45,596 nucleotides of DNA from Dehalococcoidia bacterium (lineage in GTDB: Bacteria; Chloroflexota; Dehalococcoidia; SHYB01; SHYL01): the NCBI GenBank assembly GCA_009692825.1, contig SHYL01000005.1:1-45596 (forward strand), in the 5' to 3' direction. Position numbers and translations under genes: made by a program. Below the pieces are notes generated by a model. It had not been told where the DNA came from. It saw only the letters and a program-made list of their open reading frames with translations, and searched no databases. Positions 40,321 through 45,596 of this stretch are shown piece after piece; within the stretch, counting starts at the first letter, position 1; each line of letters begins with the position of its first letter.

Positions 40321-40400
40321 CTGACGCTTCCCTTCTTTAAGGTGTTTTACACACTGCAAACCGAAAATCACGGAAAGTAATTTCACTTTCAGGAGGGGAT

Positions 40401-42125
40401 ATGAAACCCCATAAGGCGAATCTTATAAAGAGAGCGATATTTAACAGCAAATCGCTGTTTTTGTTGATGGCATCTGTAATGTTGCTCACGGTGGTATGTA
40501 CTCCATCTTATGCAAGCACATATCCCGGCAATCAGGTGGAAAGCGATACCGCTGCCGCCTCGTAGGTTAAAGACGCAAGGCCAGCTAATCAGACTTACCA
40601 GTGGAATGGAAAAGTCGTAGTTACTGAGATTGAGGGACGGCACTTTGAGTTTGTTAGAGAGTGTGATACTTGGGCACTGTTGACCAAATTGGATGAAGTC
40701 GCAAAGGAACTTGAAGCCAATATTGGTAATAAAGTAGTTATCTGGGGCAAAGTTTACACAGAGCCCACAACGTTGATGCGGCCAACCATCATGGTAGACG
40801 CAGTGTACGGCCCTAACGACTCTATGCCGCTGACGCTCGTGGCCATACCTGAATATCCATGCAAGGGCAAGCCTGAGCCTGTTTCTCCAGTTCCACCCGT
40901 AAGGGACCTCGTTACGATTGGCTTCTCACAGCTGGCAGCTAGAGGTAATCTCGTATGGGAAAATGGAAAAGCCTGTCTGGTAACTCCTCAGGGAAGAATA
41001 CATCTGAGCATTCCACTTACAAATAATCCAGCACCTAGTTCTCCTTCAGCTGACGGCAGCACAACCAATGCAAATATGGACGTGGTTGCCACAGGCAAAT
41101 GGAAAGTTGATAGCTCTCTGTTGAGCATCGCTGCTCTGAGCGTCAGGTCGTGGCCGGTAGGCGTACTGATTGGCAAAACTTGTGCAGGAACCATATCTGC
41201 CGACAAGTTGGCCGAAGGCGAAGCGGCAGCCCGCGAAACCCTCGTTTGGGCCAGCGACCAGGCTTACCTGAAAACAGAATCAGGACCCATAAGGATTAGC
41301 TTTGAAACCAATAACGACCTTGCGGCTACTTGTGGATTGAGCGATGCATTCGTAGTCGGCAGATGGAAGGTAAGCGAATCGGGTCTTTACATGTCCGTTC
41401 GCAACGTAGGAAATATGCAGCCTGACCGCAAGCCTACCCTAACTCCTCAGCCGCCTCCTTCAAGGCCTACGCTTCTGCCTGGCGAGATTGCCTCAATAGG
41501 TATACTCGTTTGGAATAACGAGCGTTCATCCTTGGAGACGTCCTCTGGGAAAATATACCTGAAGATTCCGAGTGACCAGCAAGCTGCGTTAGCGGAGTTG
41601 CAGGGGTCAGCAAACACGCCGGACGATGAGAAGCCCACGCCGATGCGCCTGAGGGTGCTGGCCGTTGGCACTTGGGGCGGCAGCAGCGGCGAGCTTGTGA
41701 TGAGCGTACGCTACTTGCAGCGCTGGCCGTCGAACGGTGCGGTGCTTTCTACAATGCCTACAGTAAGACCGGTTCCGGAACCCACTCCCATAACGATAAC
41801 TCCAGTTTCTGTTACGAGGGATGTGGGGACTCTGGTAGGTCACGTTAGCATTGGACCACTTTGCCCGGTCGAACCATGCCAGAGAGAGATAGGCGACCTC
41901 TATTCGTTACGCTCAGTGATACTGCAGTCTGAGAATGGCGCTATGACGGAGCAAAAGCTGAATGCGGACGAAAGCTTCAAGATGCTTCTGAAATCAGGCG
42001 TTTAAGTAGTGAACATAACGAACTGCGAATTCATGGGCTGCAAAACAGCTTTGCCACAGAAGGTCGAAATAAAGGCCGGAGCAGTTTCTGAGATGAAGAT
42101 TGAGATAGATACCGGGATTAGATAG
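40401..42125 (+). pseudogene. Secreted protein with internal repeats and carboxypeptidase-regulatory-like C-terminus, interrupted by two in-frame stops
   Basis: Signal peptide MKPHKANLIKRAIFNSKSLFLLMASVMLLTVVCTPSYAS; TAG at 40563-40565 and TAA at 42003-42005 in one frame; C-term GHVSIGPLCPVEPCQ...LLKSGV*VVNITNCEFMGCKTALPQKVEIKAGAVSEMKIEIDTGIR*. Confidence 0.8.
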
Positions 42126-42147
42126 TCACTTTACCCTTGCACATTTT

Positions 42148-42184
42148 GCATAACGGCGCTTTTCAGCCCCGTTATGCTTTTCTT
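42148..42184 (+). terminator. Intrinsic terminator
   Basis: GCATAACGG...CCGTTATGC followed by TTTTCTTT. Confidence 0.75.
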
Positions 42185-43575
42185 TGACTTCCACTAAAGC
42201 ACTGCTCCATAATCTTGTTATGAAGCAACGCATGTTTCGAGAGCAGGATTTTACGGCAGGCGTACCAGACCAGAATGCGCCGCTCGCCGCACGTATGCGT
42301 CCCAGGACGTTCGATGAACTCGTCGGGCAGGAGCATATTGTTGGACCAGGAAAGGTTCTGCGTAAGAGCATCGAGTCCGACCAGATACCGTCGATGATTC
42401 TGTGGGGTCCTCCTGGAAGCGGTAAGACCACACTTGCGCTTCTCATCGCAACAATGACCTCCTCAGACTTTCAGATGGTTAGTGCTGTTATATCGGGCGT
42501 TGCAGACCTCAGGAAAATCATCCGGCTAGCTAAGGAGCGTAAGCTCAAAGGCGGCCAAACAATTCTCTTCATCGACGAGATCCACCGTTTCAATAAGGCA
42601 CAGCAGGACGTTATTCTTCCGCATGTTGAGGACGGGACTGTTGTATTGATAGGCGCCACAACCGAGAACCCATCATTCGAAGTCATATCGCCGCTTCTTT
42701 CCCGCTCGCGCGTCTATGTTCTCAAGGCGCTTACCGATGAGCAAATCCGCGCGATTATCGAGCGTGCGGTTCATGATGAGGTGAGGGGTCTCGGAAAACA
42801 AAACCTGTCGGTTTCAGAAGACGCTATGAGTGCGCTTCTGCGGCTTGCGAATGGAGACGCCCGCTCCGCGCTCAATATCCTAGAGTTAGCCGCTTCCGCT
42901 ACCACCGTCGATACTGGAGGAAAGCGTCATTTGGAAGTAACGACTGTCGAAGACGCGGCCCAGCGCAAGTCTACTCAGTACGACCGCGCCGGCGACCAGC
43001 ACTACGACACCATTTCCGCATTCATCAAATCTGTGCGCGGTTCCGACCCTGACGCCGCTATATATTGGCTGGCGCGTATGCTCGAATCCGGCGAAGACCT
43101 TATGTTTGTTGCCCGGCGCATCGTCATATTGGCTTCCGAGGACATTGGTTTAGCTGATCCGCAGGCGTTATTAGTTGCCGTGGCGGCACAGCAAGCCGCG
43201 CATTTCATAGGTCTCCCGGAAGCAGTCCTTCCTCTCGCTGAGGCCACGATTTATCTTGCTACTGCTCCCAAGAGTAACTCGGCGTATGCCGCCTATAACA
43301 AAGCTAAAGAGGACGTAGCCGGTACCCGCGATGACCCTGTCCCAATGCACCTTCGCAACGCTTCAACTTCTTTGATGCGCGGCCTGGGATACGACAAAGA
43401 CTATAAGTATGCCCATGACTATGCTGGGCATATCGTTGAGCAGCAGTTTCTGCCTGATAACCTCAAAGGGAAACAATACTTTATGCTTGGCGCAGAAGGC
43501 CACGAAAGATTTATCAAAGAGCGCTTAGAGCAGTGGTATCAGGCGAAAAAGTCTTCTTTGCCTGACCCTAAATAG
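42184..43575 (+). CDS. rarA: RarA/MgsA-like replication-associated recombination AAA ATPase
   Basis: PLAARMRPRTFDELVGQEHIVGPG; ILWGPPGSGKTTLALLIA; ILFIDEIHRFNKAQQDVILPHVEDG; likely start at a later Met (MKQRMFREQDF at 42220 or near). Confidence 0.93.
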   Translation: MTSTKALLHNLVMKQRMFREQDFTAGVPDQNAPLAARMRPRTFDELVGQEHIVGPGKVLRKSIESDQIPSMILWGPPGSGKTTLALLIATMTSSDFQMVSAVISGVADLRKIIRLAKERKLKGGQTILFIDEIHRFNKAQQDVILPHVEDGTVVLIGATTENPSFEVISPLLSRSRVYVLKALTDEQIRAIIERAVHDEVRGLGKQNLSVSEDAMSALLRLANGDARSALNILELAASATTVDTGGKRHLEVTTVEDAAQRKSTQYDRAGDQHYDTISAFIKSVRGSDPDAAIYWLARMLESGEDLMFVARRIVILASEDIGLADPQALLVAVAAQQAAHFIGLPEAVLPLAEATIYLATAPKSNSAYAAYNKAKEDVAGTRDDPVPMHLRNASTSLMRGLGYDKDYKYAHDYAGHIVEQQFLPDNLKGKQYFMLGAEGHERFIKERLEQWYQAKKSSLPDPK

Positions 43576-43612
43576 CTCTTCTCGAAAAGATTCCGCTAAA
43601 ATTACGTTTGAT

Positions 43613-43891
43613 ATGCAGGAAATCGTTCTCGGCGGAATAGTCTCAGGCTTGCTTGGTCTCATGGTGGGACTGTTTGTGTCCGGACTCGTTGGGCTCACAT
43701 TCCACAACCTGAGCCAGGTTGGGAAAGCGGTCATTGCCAGCTTCGTCAGCCTCACCCTAGTTATCATCAGCGGCGTAATGACGGGCGGTATTCTCTCTGT
43801 CGTCATTGGGCTATTGCTGTGGCTCTTTCTGTCCGTTATCGCTACGGCGATGGTTGGCTTCGCTTATCGCGCGATGAGCGATGAAAAATAG
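43613..43891 (+). CDS. Small integral membrane protein, unknown function
   Basis: 92 aa, three hydrophobic segments. Confidence 0.6.
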   Translation: MQEIVLGGIVSGLLGLMVGLFVSGLVGLTFHNLSQVGKAVIASFVSLTLVIISGVMTGGILSVVIGLLLWLFLSVIATAMVGFAYRAMSDEK

Positions 43892-43907
43892 ATTACATAA
43901 CGCAATA

Positions 43908-43934
43908 TTAGCACGTGGATTAGCCGAGTGCTAA
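43908..43934. promoter_or_regulatory. CIRCE element (HrcA operator) upstream of groES
   Basis: TTAGCACGT-N9-GAGTGCTAA; consensus TTAGCACTC-N9-GAGTGCTAA. Confidence 0.92.
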
Positions 43935-44047
43935 TATTGCCCTTGCAAACCTCAGCCTGATTTTTATAATCGTTAGTGACGCTCAGGGATGGCAAAACCA
44001 TACCCCTTACATGCGCAATTCAAAAACATCGAGGGAGTAATTCACCT

Positions 44048-44341
44048 ATGCCAAAAAAGCTTGAGCCTTTGGGTAACCGAGTAGTCGTTGAGCCTATGAA
44101 GCTTGATGACGTTACCAAGAGCGGACTTGTCCTTCCAGACACAGCCAAAGAGAAATCTCAGGAAGGGAAAGTTGTCGCTGTTGGTCCAGGCAGGGTTACC
44201 GACGAAGGCAAGAGAATTGAAATTGACGTTAAAGTTGGCGATAAAGTAGTTTACGCCAAGTATGCTGGCACCGAGTTCAAAGAGGATGGAAAAGATTACA
44301 TCATCATGGAAGACTCCAGCATCCTCGCAAAAATTCTTTAA
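44048..44341 (+). CDS. groES: Co-chaperonin GroES
   Basis: MPKKLEPLGNRVVVEPMKLDDVTKSGLVLPDTAKEKSQEGKVVAVGPG; start at internal Met of the longer ORF. Confidence 0.96.
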   Translation: MPKKLEPLGNRVVVEPMKLDDVTKSGLVLPDTAKEKSQEGKVVAVGPGRVTDEGKRIEIDVKVGDKVVYAKYAGTEFKEDGKDYIIMEDSSILAKIL

Positions 44342-44353
44342 TTCACTTAATAA

Positions 44354-45596
<1,243 letters not shown>

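Noticed and set aside
40401-42125. Stop-codon reassignment or recoding (Pyl/Sec)
   Set aside because: Different stop codons are involved (TAG, TAA; TGA in another gene), all used as normal terminators in neighbouring genes; no SECIS- or PYLIS-like structure recognised.

Overview
The window reads as one contiguous, gene-dense bacterial chromosome segment. Gene content and a CIRCE-controlled groESL suggest Chloroflexota or a relative, but this is inference only. Main blocks: two tandem MFS transporters (the first truncated by the window edge); a TetR-led futalosine-type menaquinone operon (tetR-ubiA-ubiX-ubiD-mqnE-mqnA-mqnC) with a convergent mqnD; ribE-ribBA; ftsH; a GreA fused to a recombinase-like N-terminal domain; a cation exchanger; an RNase HI-MoaC fusion; an APC permease; gyrB; prmC; a sugar-phosphate/NDP-sugar cluster; YceI and an orphan Rieske oxygenase; tyrS; a PIN-type toxin-antitoxin pair in toxin-first order; an aminotransferase-serA-nitrite/sulfite reductase block; a rarA/mgsA-like AAA ATPase; and groES-groEL (groEL cut by the window end). 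The most interesting signals are two domain fusions (recombinase-like SAM domain + GreA; RNase HI + MoaC), a riboswitch-like structured element before ribE with two mutually exclusive pairings, a structured gyrB leader, several promoters whose -10 box lies in or beside an inverted repeat, and three genes each broken by two separate lesions. No CRISPR array, rRNA, convincing tRNA or transposase was seen. All calls come from reading the sequence and the supplied ORFs; no searches or folding programs were run.
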